Shown: piece by piece, positions 15,301 through 23,251 of the stretch
Numbering within the stretch: the first letter of the stretch is position 1
Layout of the letters: each line of letters opens with the position of its first letter
IMG/VR virus record: IMGVR_UViG_3300011116_000277
Location: 1 to 40,654 of that record
Reading direction: 5' to 3' (one strand)
DNA length: 40,654 nucleotides
Source of the DNA: a virus
Position numbers and translations under genes: made by a program
The notes under the pieces: model-generated
The model's input: only the letters and a program-made list of their open reading frames with translations
Databases searched by the model: none
Told to the model about the DNA's origin: nothing

Positions 15301-18198
15301 TTTGCCACCAAAAGCAGACTCACGCAAATCTAATGGAATATCAGACCATTTAGTTAGATATAAAGCCTCACCATATACACGAACAGATACTGGTTTGTTT
15401 ACTGTACCTTTAACTCTGAATACAGCACGGCGAAATAAATCTGGAGTAATTTCTAAAGCATCTTCTTCAGCAAGACGAATTTGATTCCAAGTTAACAAAT
15501 CAACTTTTTTCCACCCTTTAGGGGTACGCATTTCAACTTCTTTGCCAGCATTTTGTGCTGCAATCATGTCAGTTAATAAGTTATCTGAAGCCTCATCTAA
15601 TGTAGCAGCACGGCGCTCAGCAGAACGCTCACGAGCACCAGCACGCTTAATAATAGCCTTTTGCTCATCAATGGTTTGTTGTAATAAGTTTACATCCCAT
15701 TGTGTTTCACCACTTCTGGTTAATTCTTTTTGAGCCTGGGCTAAATTGCTTTGTGCTTGTTGTAAAGTTTTACGAGCATCTTTAATGCTTTCAGCAACTT
15801 CAGTAATTTTACCAGGGCGACCAGTAGGTGTTTGTAAATAGTTTTCTGTAGAGTGAATTGTAAAGCCAGTTGAGTAACGAGCAGCGATTGCTGGTGATGC
15901 AGAGGTAGCCAGTACTCTTGCTTCATCTAATTTAAATGCTGCATCTGGACTGCCATGATAAACAGTTACAGACTCTAAATCAGATAATACGCCACGAAGG
16001 GTGCGAATCTCATCTTCTGCTGTTAACGGACCAACACCTGGAGTAAGCCGTAATTTAAATACATCGTTTTCTAAATCTCTAACACGGTCAGAAACTGCCT
16101 TAGCAAGTTGTTTTCTGCTCATATCTATAGAGCGAAGTTTGTCAACCTCTGATTGAAATGCGTACTCAAGAGCACGCACATCATCTATTCTGCCAGCAGA
16201 AACATTTACATTGTCAATTAATCTATTAAAACCAACTTTGCGATTATTGAAGAATCGTTTTACTGCCTCTGGTCCACCTGCTGCCACCATTGCTGGTAAC
16301 GCAAAACCTTTAGCCAACATAGATAATTGTGCTTCAGTAATATTACGCACGGTATAACCTAGGCGCATAAGTACTGATGTTTTAAAAATATCATTAATAG
16401 TTGCTAGTGCAGATAAACCTTTTTGAGTTCTTAGGGTTAAATCTTCTACAGCCAAGCCATCTAAAAGTCCTGGCAATATACGCTCATGTGAATCAATCGC
16501 ATATTTTAATTTTCTTAAATCTGCAATTACTACAATGTTTGCTGATTCTCTTTGTAGTATAGGAGCAATAGCATTTACAACTTGACCATTTTCCATGTAG
16601 GAAACAAAACCTTGGTTACGGTGTTGTTGGATTCTTGATGCTCTACGAGAGTCAAAAATTGCATATAATTTATCAACAGTTTGTTGGTCGTAATTAGGAA
16701 ATAATGTAGATAATGAAGCCTTTTCAGCCTGTTGAATAATTGCATTACGCTCACCAGGAGAAACTGCTGCTAAATATCTATCAGCAAATCCTGCTGCTTG
16801 AGAACCAAAACGACCTTTTGATAACTCATTAGCCTCACGCAAAAAAGCATTAAACTCAATATATGAATCACCATCGTTAACATTAAATACACCACTTGGT
16901 AATTCTTTAGTAAAAAAGTTAACAACTTTAACCATTGGGTGAAGGCTAGTCTTTTGAAAAATTACACTATCTGCTTCAGCAAATACAGCCTGTGCTTTCT
17001 TTTGTGACTTTTGGGCAAGTTTACCTTCCCATGGTCCACGACTAAATCCATACTTTAATTGACCACCAGTACGAACATCAGCCAATGCTGCTGCAAATCT
17101 TTGGTCGTATGAATCACTTGCTTCATCTGTTAACTTTGAAATATAAGCACCAGTAGCAGTATTGTAATCTGGAGATGTAATTAAATCACCATCTGTTTTA
17201 CCCTCAAGAAATTGACGATGAGGATGTGGTACATCACTTAAAGCATCTAAAACTAAAGCAGGCTCTGGGTCATTTGCAGCAATTTTTGAAATAGCCTTTG
17301 TATCACGATACATAACAGCGCGGAAAGTATCTACTACTTCCTCTTGGCTGGTTGCTCTACCAAACAAATATGCCATTGCATCTGGATTAGTAACTTTCTT
17401 TTTGCGCCAGTATTCATATTGCTCACGAGCATTACTACGAGCAAGAAAGTCAATATCAGAAAGTGCTTCACCCTTACCCTCAAGGGCTTGGGTAAGAATA
17501 TTATCTAACCGTTCTTCAGTCATAGCAAACTTGCCAAATACTGCACGAGCAGTCTTGCCTTGAATTTGGTCAAGCATTGGAGCCTTGGCTACAATTACCG
17601 CACCTTTACCTAAGAAACCAGCAAAGGTTAATGGGTCAATAATTGTAGAGGCTGTAATATCAGGAATACCAGATAAAAACTTTCCTAAGTATTGGTCACG
17701 AAAGGCTGTATCTCTGTCTTCCTGATTAAAAACATCAAAGCCTGCAGATAAAAATTTAAGATTATTGTCAGTCCAATTTTGGAACCAACCGCTATTATCT
17801 CCAGCATTGCGACCTGGAGAGAGCACAGAAAGTGCTGCTTGTCCTAAAGAAATATTTTGTTTTTCGCGCTCTACACGAAGTACATAATCAGAATAAGATT
17901 CACCTGGAGCCTTAAACTTATTATACATAAATGGTTGTTCAAGGATTGTTTCAACACCTTCACGGCGTACCTTGCCACCTAATTCGTATGAAGCCTCACC
18001 AACAGCAAGTAGTCCACCAACTGCAGCACGAACTGGAGTTGTTGCTACTTTAACCGTGTTCTTTACAAAGTTAACACCGTCAATATACCAAGGGTCATCA
18101 TTACTACCAGAGGTTGCTATGTCTTTAAATAAACCTGGTACTCCAGTAAAGTCAACTGCAGACTTTGCCATCTTACCTAGGTTATCAAACCATGACAC
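12361..18198 (-). CDS. Giant 1945-residue internal/ejection protein with ART-like segment
   Basis: The GTG at 18198 shares its G with the upstream TAG (TAGTG). The product is a long, mostly helical protein that opens MSWFDNLGKMAKSAVDFTG and contains LFPFYAAYENTAKRWSGIVA in the C-terminal third. About residues 744-1016 include VYHGSPDAAFKLDEAR, ASPAIAARYSTGF and KGFGRAVVQDDNLAGGVSNI, the order and spacing expected of an ADP-ribosyltransferase-like fold (entry YHGS, exit xxGxVxxN...GGxSxIV). No transglycosylase or polymerase motif is seen. Its place between portal and scaffold and its size suggest a protein injected with the DNA. It is 14% of the genome. The ejection role is inferred, and the ART call is tentative. 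Confidence 0.6.
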   Translation of the reverse strand: MSWFDNLGKMAKSAVDFTGVPGLFKDIATSGSNDDPWYIDGVNFVKNTVKVATTPVRAAVGGLLAVGEASYELGGKVRREGVETILEQPFMYNKFKAPGESYSDYVLRVEREKQNISLGQAALSVLSPGRNAGDNSGWFQNWTDNNLKFLSAGFDVFNQEDRDTAFRDQYLGKFLSGIPDITASTIIDPLTFAGFLGKGAVIVAKAPMLDQIQGKTARAVFGKFAMTEERLDNILTQALEGKGEALSDIDFLARSNAREQYEYWRKKKVTNPDAMAYLFGRATSQEEVVDTFRAVMYRDTKAISKIAANDPEPALVLDALSDVPHPHRQFLEGKTDGDLITSPDYNTATGAYISKLTDEASDSYDQRFAAALADVRTGGQLKYGFSRGPWEGKLAQKSQKKAQAVFAEADSVIFQKTSLHPMVKVVNFFTKELPSGVFNVNDGDSYIEFNAFLREANELSKGRFGSQAAGFADRYLAAVSPGERNAIIQQAEKASLSTLFPNYDQQTVDKLYAIFDSRRASRIQQHRNQGFVSYMENGQVVNAIAPILQRESANIVVIADLRKLKYAIDSHERILPGLLDGLAVEDLTLRTQKGLSALATINDIFKTSVLMRLGYTVRNITEAQLSMLAKGFALPAMVAAGGPEAVKRFFNNRKVGFNRLIDNVNVSAGRIDDVRALEYAFQSEVDKLRSIDMSRKQLAKAVSDRVRDLENDVFKLRLTPGVGPLTAEDEIRTLRGVLSDLESVTVYHGSPDAAFKLDEARVLATSASPAIAARYSTGFTIHSTENYLQTPTGRPGKITEVAESIKDARKTLQQAQSNLAQAQKELTRSGETQWDVNLLQQTIDEQKAIIKRAGARERSAERRAATLDEASDNLLTDMIAAQNAGKEVEMRTPKGWKKVDLLTWNQIRLAEEDALEITPDLFRRAVFRVKGTVNKPVSVRVYGEALYLTKWSDIPLDLRESAFGGKSANYKEWTRNKGWNNPNDPVTQYMREKGFGRAVVQDDNLAGGVSNIVLPEAVDSAGRKRSVERSITQMQERAAVEAAEDLPILEQQMATPKQRRLAKTAARKAARKTETPISPYYTKENVDAMINNGVEDAAENLAKLYTMSHAYLDDISTRLNAGVTRAETNAIKQRTGYGYIDIEANGYKYNVPNTFQDATWFMGRTSAEDTWNALVGSQEMAFSAGIGARTVSKVKSNDPKYFEAWSNILNLHFRDPETGILDPMVRRILDGETDQDILGWLTRSSEGRLYANDTYTTPRQAFGLTALRGGELNEDLLEKINITRSSVKLYIPDEETALLLSNKRPDGKPISGAELQNYLRNKFGANPENLPDINGLLVTTSKEYRDQERLIDTFNRRVMRFLGSLPEDVFARHPLAVSTYNRQVRINIQNIADAKGTDKLTAEELNAAVKGAREDSRRTVEQTLFTIVRRTRASSSQVMQLLFPFYAAYENTAKRWSGIVAENPQAVATAGRTIAQIVNGQTVVDQDGNRITDAKDLSGDRYANLVIQVPQGFIDSLPKAWQEVANNAFKSVNIPLASLDVITQGQPGNPGFGPYAVLPTYLILRNRPELEEAFRPFFPAGMPQSATDLFTPAAFRRLRTMYSQDELYVRTFNQMLRYEAYNYNSGKRTDEPTLDEITDKTNKFFLLRAFSSLTMPFAISPEMDFYQQTFRQFQNQYGPGEAEAKFLEMYPDYFEATVSLSKSPGSLESNMNTVKNLKKFRGLMAEAEASDNPELIGFLANDFDGQYTFSQAAYQWQYRQGAYPGSKNTYRQNRAPEELLRDANIKRGWTQFNSLMGQINTYKIQNGIVADSDPRMDVINGAKQLWVRSQAEENFDWYSEYISPDRGKYERRALVLKKALADKKWMAQNGDRSVVKAMGVYLDLREQMAELLKQRDRAGGSQTLSAKSNADLAYAFEQVRQQLIAESPEFEQFLNRYFINDTVVV

Positions 18199-18650
18199 TA
18201 TACGCCCTCTACCTGACTACGCACATAACGATACCAATTACGCATTGCGTTTGATGCTTGTGGGCTTTCGGCAATCTTTGCATAAAATGGCAAATATGCT
18301 GCTAGTTGTGCAATGTCTTGATTATTCTGTGCACGAAGCATAGCAGGTGCTGCCATAACTTCTTCACCAGCATTTGGTCCAGCAATACCACCAGTATCCA
18401 AACCTTCATCTGGGAATTGAGTTGGAGCATTAAGTGGAACTATCCCAGTTGTATCCATCCTAGGTATAGTTGGTTCTGTAGAAACTTTTAAATTATTTGC
18501 AGGATTTTGTCCTGACATTTTTGCTTGTGTTTGCATGTCGTAAAAATCTTGAGCGTTATCAATACCTGCTGCATATCTTGCTGGTTGTCCATTAGTGCCT
18601 GCACCACCTGTTGCAGATACTTGGAAATTATTTTCTTTTGCTTTTGCCAT
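18198..18650 (-). CDS. Portal-adjacent small protein, unknown
   Basis: 150 residues. The first 110 are disordered, rich in Asn, Gln, Gly and Pro, with PRMDTTGIVPLNAPTQFPDE; a short helical end follows (YLPFYAKIAESPQASNAMRNW). It is coupled to the giant protein by TAGTG and preceded by the 23-nt palindrome at 18685-18707, so it opens a transcription or translation unit. No family is recognised. Proteins of this shape can act as portal clamps or plugs. Confidence 0.6.
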   Translation of the reverse strand: MAKAKENNFQVSATGGAGTNGQPARYAAGIDNAQDFYDMQTQAKMSGQNPANNLKVSTEPTIPRMDTTGIVPLNAPTQFPDEGLDTGGIAGPNAGEEVMAAPAMLRAQNNQDIAQLAAYLPFYAKIAESPQASNAMRNWYRYVRSQVEGV

Positions 18651-18684
18651 TATTACCTCTCGCTATATGAGCGCTTAAATGTTA

Positions 18685-18707
18685 TGAGCAGTTTTAAAAC
18701 ATGCTCA
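18685..18707. promoter_or_regulatory. 23-nt palindrome TGAGCA-N11-TGCTCA
   Basis: The arms TGAGCA and TGCTCA flank GTTTTAAAACA, itself nearly self-complementary. It lies in a 67-nt gap upstream of the minus-strand gene that starts at 18650. A second copy of the same layout, with changed but still pairing arms, is at 38799-38821. Both are preceded on the minus strand by ACC. Operator or RNA hairpin. Confidence 0.6.
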
Positions 18708-18717
18708 GGTTTTTAAA

Positions 18718-18879
18718 TTACTTACTGCGTGAACCGCGAGTTCCGCTTGGATTTCCTGAGAAATATGTCTTTCCACCTTTTGATGATGCTTTCTTAGCCA
18801 TCATTGGTTTCTGAGTTGGAGCCTTGCCTGCTGAACCTTGGTTCTTAGGCTTCTTTCCTCCTGATAGGGACTTCTTCAT
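18718..18879 (-). CDS. Tiny Lys/Gly/Ser-rich basic protein
   Basis: 53 residues from the ATG at 18879, which follows a strong GGGAGGTG ribosome site; the longer frame from 18900 is less well supported. The sequence MKKSLSGGKKPKNQGSAGKA... has KKASSKGGKTYFSGNPSG and ends GTRGSRSK. It is highly basic and probably disordered. It lies directly after the portal gene. It may bind DNA in the head, but the function is unknown. Confidence 0.65.
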   Translation of the reverse strand: MKKSLSGGKKPKNQGSAGKAPTQKPMMAKKASSKGGKTYFSGNPSGTRGSRSK

Positions 18880-18892
18880 TTGTTCACCTCCC

Positions 18893-20716
18893 TTACGCAA
18901 CTGGTAGTCGTCTTACGAGGGAAGCCTGAAGATTAGGTTCACCTCTTTGCGTTAAACTTGCTAAAAGCGATTGAACATCTGGTCTACCACCTGGAGCAAT
19001 TTGTCCAGGAGCCACACCTTGCATACGACCAGTTTCACTTAATCCCAATGGAAGTTGCCCCTCACCTGGGGGGACCGCACCTGACTGCCCAGCAAGTTCG
19101 GGACTTACACCTTCAGGGGTCATCATCGCACCAGGTGGGGGATTCTGTGGTTGAAACGCCTCTGATACTGCTTGTTCAATAGGTGTACCTTTTTGGCGTT
19201 GATTGATGACTGTAGATAATTTATACAAAATATCTGAAGGGTTTTGTCCTTGTGATGCAAGGGCTGGAATTGCTTGTGCATAAGAAGCAATAGCCTGCTT
19301 CATAGCATCGCGCAAATCTTCGGTATCAACTTTTTCTTCTTCTTGTGTTGCATTAAATGAGAACGGCATCTGACGGCGTAAGAAGTCACGAGAAATTAAC
19401 TTATCGCCACGAGCCTGCAATCCGAATACTAATGCACGGTTTGGGTCAAGTCCTGCCATCAATCCGTATTGAACATCAACAGTGTAATCACCGTCAATAT
19501 CACGAGATGGCTTGTATTTGATTGCGTATGGAACTCCGTTGCGTGTACCACGCAAAGTTTTTTCCATATTGTCAAAAACTTTTTCGTCTACTTTAAGTGC
19601 TAAGCCAACAAGTTCTACAAAGGCACGAGCAAACATTGCATGTGCTGATTTAATCTGGGTATCAAAGCCACCCATAAGAGCCTGCACACCACGACCAGTT
19701 ACGATAGAAGCATCAATGTTTCCTGTGCGTGACTCTGGATAACGAGAACCTAGACGAAGTTCTCCTTCAAGTACTTGCTGTTGAGCAAAAGCACCTGGTG
19801 GTATGTCAATAGACAATCGGCGAACATCTGAAGGTCGTTCAGTTCTGATAACAGCATCTGGTCCAAGGGCTAACTCACTTACATCTCGTGGGGCTACAAG
19901 GGGTGCTTGGACTGCTTTGGTGGCAGCCTCAAGTGAAAGAAGTGCATAACGAGCCTTTGCAACTTGAATTGCAAGTACATCGTCAAACTGTCCTCGCGCT
20001 TGTGAATCTAATGATGGGCGTTGGACAACACGAATAAGAACTTCACCAATAGGATTTGGTGCTCTATCAATAACTAAGTTACTTCTTTGTGGAACAAAGA
20101 GAATATCTTGGTCTTTGTCATGGTAGCGCACAATCTCTAACATTGAGTTGGTAGAGTCTTTGTCGTATAGCAAATGGGCATATTCTGGATATGCAGCCAT
20201 TAAGTCAGCCAATGGTTTCTTAATTCGTTGATACATGCCATGGACTTTGCCGAAGCGGTCAATGACTGGGTAGCAACCATAAGAATCTAAGAAACGGATT
20301 CTTGGCATATTGTTTTCTAAGTCAACCTCAACCTGTGCTGGTACAAAGCCGTATGAAACATAACGGTCTGCAGCATCAAACATTTGAGTTTGCAAATCAG
20401 AAAAGTCAATAATTCCATTTACGATTTCTTCGCGCTTGTCAGCCTTCTTGCGCTCTTTGTCAGAAACCATAGTTGGTGAATTACAGTTAAAAGCAGGAAG
20501 CGGTGCAATTACCTCAGACAAATCTCGTGCTGCAATGTCCACCATGTTTGCAACAATAGGGTTCTCAAATGGACCATCTGGAAATAAATCAGGGTACACA
20601 TCACGCATACGACCTTTACGAACAAGAAGGATTTGCTCCATACGAGTATCTCGTTCAGCATAAGCCTGCTTGTAGCGGTCATAATTATCTTTAATTGCTT
20701 CTAGGGAAAGTGGCAC
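18893..20716 (-). CDS. Portal protein
   Basis: 607 residues from the GTG at 20716, 13 nt after the terminase stop. Portal-type features: an N-terminal helical part (IKDNYDRYKQAYAERDTRMEQ), a NPIVANMVDIAARDLSEVIAPLP helix, a central wing with RFLDSYGCYPVIDRFGKVHG, and a C-terminal crown and Gln/Pro/Gly-rich tail. GGFDTQIKSAHAMFARAFVE fits the long stem helix. As a dodecamer at one capsid vertex it forms the DNA channel and docks terminase. The order terminase-portal supports the call. The length is at the long end for a podovirus portal. Confidence 0.85.
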   Translation of the reverse strand: MPLSLEAIKDNYDRYKQAYAERDTRMEQILLVRKGRMRDVYPDLFPDGPFENPIVANMVDIAARDLSEVIAPLPAFNCNSPTMVSDKERKKADKREEIVNGIIDFSDLQTQMFDAADRYVSYGFVPAQVEVDLENNMPRIRFLDSYGCYPVIDRFGKVHGMYQRIKKPLADLMAAYPEYAHLLYDKDSTNSMLEIVRYHDKDQDILFVPQRSNLVIDRAPNPIGEVLIRVVQRPSLDSQARGQFDDVLAIQVAKARYALLSLEAATKAVQAPLVAPRDVSELALGPDAVIRTERPSDVRRLSIDIPPGAFAQQQVLEGELRLGSRYPESRTGNIDASIVTGRGVQALMGGFDTQIKSAHAMFARAFVELVGLALKVDEKVFDNMEKTLRGTRNGVPYAIKYKPSRDIDGDYTVDVQYGLMAGLDPNRALVFGLQARGDKLISRDFLRRQMPFSFNATQEEEKVDTEDLRDAMKQAIASYAQAIPALASQGQNPSDILYKLSTVINQRQKGTPIEQAVSEAFQPQNPPPGAMMTPEGVSPELAGQSGAVPPGEGQLPLGLSETGRMQGVAPGQIAPGGRPDVQSLLASLTQRGEPNLQASLVRRLPVA

Positions 20717-20728
20717 ACCTAGTCCTAT

Positions 20729-22588
20729 CTATGAGTATATGTCGTCTAGTTGGACAGTTATTTGTCGTGCTTTGTCATAACGAGTATGGAACATACTTAT
20801 GCTGTTATGACTTCGGGCAAACGAAGTAGCGTTTGTTATTCGGTCACGACATCCAAGTTCGGCAAACCAAAACGCCATAACTGTGTCTGTCTTTTGGCTC
20901 TTGGGTGCATCTGGATACCAGGTTACTAATTGTTCAATTAGAGCCTTTAGACCTTCTGAGGCATGAGTAGATGGAAACTCTATAAGAGCATGACCATCTT
21001 CCCAACCATGGAATAGTGTCGTCAGGGATGCAACCCCGAAATCAGAATCCCATTTGTTTTGACCTGTGTGATGTTCTCGTAGTATTGCACCCCTTGACGA
21101 AAGGTATTCTCGTACCTCACGGTCCTGAGTCAACATTGTTTGGAAAGCATTTTTCTCAACTCGCCACTCAGAAATCTGATAATCGTCTGTCCAGTTTTTA
21201 ATTAATTCTCGTATCTCATCTGGCTTCATTGCAGCCACATTGGATACATCTAAGAGATAACGCTTTTGTGTAGATATATCTAAACCTAAACATACGGCTG
21301 CGGTATAACCTGAACCTGCTGGGTCAAGCCCTGCAACTACAATAAGTCCATCCATACCGTTAGGTCTTACACCAGCCTTGCCTTTAGGTATGCGACCTAT
21401 ATTGCGAGCACCGTTGATAATTCCTTTAATAGCATCAGATGGAAATGCTGAATCTTCATGCACCTGTTGTTGCTGATAAACCATAGCCCATAGGTTTGGA
21501 GATAACCTTGCCCTGCGTTTATGTAACGCCTCTCCATCCCACTTGCGGTATAGACCATCAGCATCTGGTTTACCCATACCTGAGTTGGGTGGTAAATTAG
21601 TTTTTGCCCATAGGGTTACCCACTTGTTTGGGTCCTCATCAAATTCTAATACTGCAGGTTGTGCAAAGTAAGTCCATGGTGAAGATTCATCTGGATAGCG
21701 CATAGGGTCGCGTAATTCAGAGTATAAATCTCTAGGTCGTAGGCGGGTGCCTATGATTAGGAGTTTGCCTCCATTGTCATCAATACGCGACATAACTTCA
21801 GATTGAATCCAGTCAATTTGCTTTTCAAATTCATGGGCGTTGGTATTGTCAACACAGTCATCCATGATAATCAAGTCTGCACGAGCACCGTAAATATGAC
21901 CCCTAATACCCACAGCCTGCACGGTAGGGTCCTTCTCGCCAGAGTCACGAGCCTCTGAGGATAGGTAAATTAAGTCCTGCTTCCATGAATCAGAATTCTT
22001 TTCAAATCCCCCTGGAGGTCCAAAGGTTAATTGTAGGTCCTGATACTTAGGATGCGTTAGTCTGTTCTTGATGGAGAGCAGGAACTTTTGCGCCATAGCC
22101 TGTGTCTTAGACACAATCATGATTCTGATATTAGGGTTCTGGCAAATCCGATATACGGCATAGTTAACCGTAATTGTTGTTGACTTAGCGTGCTCAGGTG
22201 GAGTATTTACAATAAGTAAATCTTGGGCACCTTGTTCGTAGGTTATAGCAGGATGTAAGTCGGTTGGCACTCTACTCTCAAGTAGGTCAATCCAATGTTC
22301 CTGATGTTTAAAAACTTTTGTACCGAGATACTTCTCGGAAAATTCGGGGAAGGGTGGTACTTCCCCTCTAGCATTGCCTATCTCACCCCTTGCGGTCATA
22401 GACCGCACTTTGTCTACAGCCAAGGCAAAGGAAGGGTCAACCTTTCGGTAGTACTCGTAGGTCTTAATACTTCTACCTACGGCATCCATAGCCTTCTGAG
22501 TTGAGTAGCCTTGCATTAAAAAATCTATTACTTGCTTTTTGATAGCATCACTTTTATGAGATGCAGAGGTTATGCGTTTTCTGTCCAT
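20729..22588 (-). CDS. Terminase large subunit
   Basis: 619 residues from the ATG at 22588, which follows GGAGAA; a TTG 63 nt upstream gives a longer frame without such a site. The N-terminal ATPase has a deviant Walker A (NTPPEHAKSTT) and Walker B ADLIIMDDCVD, with the coupling motif in LLIIGTRLRP. The C-terminal RNase H-like nuclease opens with VVAGLDPAGSGYTA (acidic residue D in LDPAG) and ends near KSQKTDTVMAFWFAE. An N-terminal KQVIDFLMQGYSTQKAMDAVG segment looks like a small-subunit-like helix-turn-helix, and no separate small subunit is visible. It pumps DNA into proheads and cuts concatemers. Confidence 0.92.
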   Translation of the reverse strand: MDRKRITSASHKSDAIKKQVIDFLMQGYSTQKAMDAVGRSIKTYEYYRKVDPSFALAVDKVRSMTARGEIGNARGEVPPFPEFSEKYLGTKVFKHQEHWIDLLESRVPTDLHPAITYEQGAQDLLIVNTPPEHAKSTTITVNYAVYRICQNPNIRIMIVSKTQAMAQKFLLSIKNRLTHPKYQDLQLTFGPPGGFEKNSDSWKQDLIYLSSEARDSGEKDPTVQAVGIRGHIYGARADLIIMDDCVDNTNAHEFEKQIDWIQSEVMSRIDDNGGKLLIIGTRLRPRDLYSELRDPMRYPDESSPWTYFAQPAVLEFDEDPNKWVTLWAKTNLPPNSGMGKPDADGLYRKWDGEALHKRRARLSPNLWAMVYQQQQVHEDSAFPSDAIKGIINGARNIGRIPKGKAGVRPNGMDGLIVVAGLDPAGSGYTAAVCLGLDISTQKRYLLDVSNVAAMKPDEIRELIKNWTDDYQISEWRVEKNAFQTMLTQDREVREYLSSRGAILREHHTGQNKWDSDFGVASLTTLFHGWEDGHALIEFPSTHASEGLKALIEQLVTWYPDAPKSQKTDTVMAFWFAELGCRDRITNATSFARSHNSISMFHTRYDKARQITVQLDDIYS

Positions 22589-22744
22589 TTGTTCTCCAAG
22601 GCGGACTGCAGGGAGCCTTGGGCTAAAACCTAACCGAAGGGCGAAGTCCAAACGAAGCCCGAAGGTTAGGGCTAATACTAGGGCGCAACCCTTTGGGGTT
22701 GCAGTGTACTTGCGGAGGCTCCGATATTATCGCCTCCTACTTAT

Positions 22745-22802
22745 ACTATAGGTGTCCAGAAGGTCCTTGGCGGACACTTCTGGGCTTGTGATTTACGCCA
22801 CA
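22745..22802 (-). promoter_or_regulatory. Candidate late promoter with CRP-like site
   Basis: Read on the minus strand, TATAGT (22745-22750) could be a -10 box, but no TTGACA lies 16-18 nt upstream. Instead TGTGA-TTTACG-CCACA (22787-22802, plus-strand reading), one base off TGTGA-N6-TCACA, is centred about 57 nt before the expected start. That is the geometry of an activator-dependent promoter. It would drive terminase and the rest of the late operon. Weak sequence support. Confidence 0.35.
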
Positions 22803-23123
22803 TATTAGTAAATCAAGCAAAAGCGCAGGTCAGAGCCACATTTATGGGGGGCGAGGACTAGCAAAGTTATGTAAGTAGATACACATACACATACACACAG
22901 CCGTTTTAATAACCCTGGGGTGCAGACCATGCACCTCACTCGTCTATTTGCAAAGCAACAGAGCACAGCGCTGCAAAGACAAGGCTAGGATTTGCAACAA
23001 CTGGCAGGGCTGGAGGCTTTTACATGCAATCCCGCCCGCTTTATTAATCGCCCCGCGCCCCCCGCTTTGCTTTGCATGGCGTGCCATCTCACTATTTGAG
23101 ATGAGCACAGGCACAGGCTCATT

Positions 23124-23194
23124 TATAACAATTCCGTTATATTTAAAAAATCTTTTAAAATGTAGTTGACACCTGTCAATCGTGGCATTATTCT
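23124..23194 (+). promoter_or_regulatory. Early promoter P1 with two palindromes
   Basis: TTGACA (23166-23171), a 17-nt spacer and TATTCT (23189-23194) form a sigma-70-type promoter. The -35 box is half of a palindrome TTGACA-CC-TGTCAA (23166-23179), and TATAAC-N6-GTTATA lies at 23124-23141. Both look like repressor or activator sites. It drives the SprT-like gene and perhaps the whole early block. Confidence 0.65.
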
Positions 23195-23201
23195 GCGGTT
23201 A

Positions 23202-23220
23202 TTAAGTCACAATGACTTAA
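23202..23220 (+). promoter_or_regulatory. Leader hairpin before the SprT-like gene
   Basis: A perfect 8-bp stem TTAAGTCA / TGACTTAA with a CAA loop lies just downstream of promoter P1 and upstream of the GACAGGAG ribosome site. It occupies the same place as the leader hairpins of two other early transcripts and may protect the 5' end of the mRNA. Confidence 0.6.
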
Positions 23221-23251
23221 GAAAGAAAAAGAAAGACAGGAGAAAAAAGCA

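Larger units (their letters stand above)
22589..23251. promoter_or_regulatory. 663-nt divergent control region between late and early blocks
   Basis: No convincing gene lies here. From left to right: an inverted repeat CCTAACC...GGTTAGG (about 22630-22670), a perfect short hairpin GCAACCC-TTTG-GGGTTGC (about 22685-22702), an inverted repeat around 22751-22783 with alternative pairings (GTGTCC/GGACAC or CCAGAAG/CTTCTGG), GATTTAC/GTAAATC (about 22790-22814), CA-rich short repeats (22879-22900), a GC-rich patch (23030-23085), and then the early promoter and leader hairpin. Such a mix fits promoters in both directions and possibly a replication origin or packaging site; the last two are speculation. 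Confidence 0.6.

Noticed and set aside
12361-18198. The giant gene as a tape-measure protein
   Set aside because: It lies between portal and scaffold, is not coiled-coil repeat-rich, and no tail-tube or chaperone gene is near.
22589-22651. Upstream TTG extension of terminase
   Set aside because: There is no ribosome site before the TTG, whereas GGAGAA stands before the ATG at 22588; the extra residues lie in the inverted-repeat region.
22879-22900. CRISPR-like or satellite array (ACACATACACATACACAC)
   Set aside because: Only a few short units with no spacers; no repeats elsewhere in the window fit a CRISPR array.
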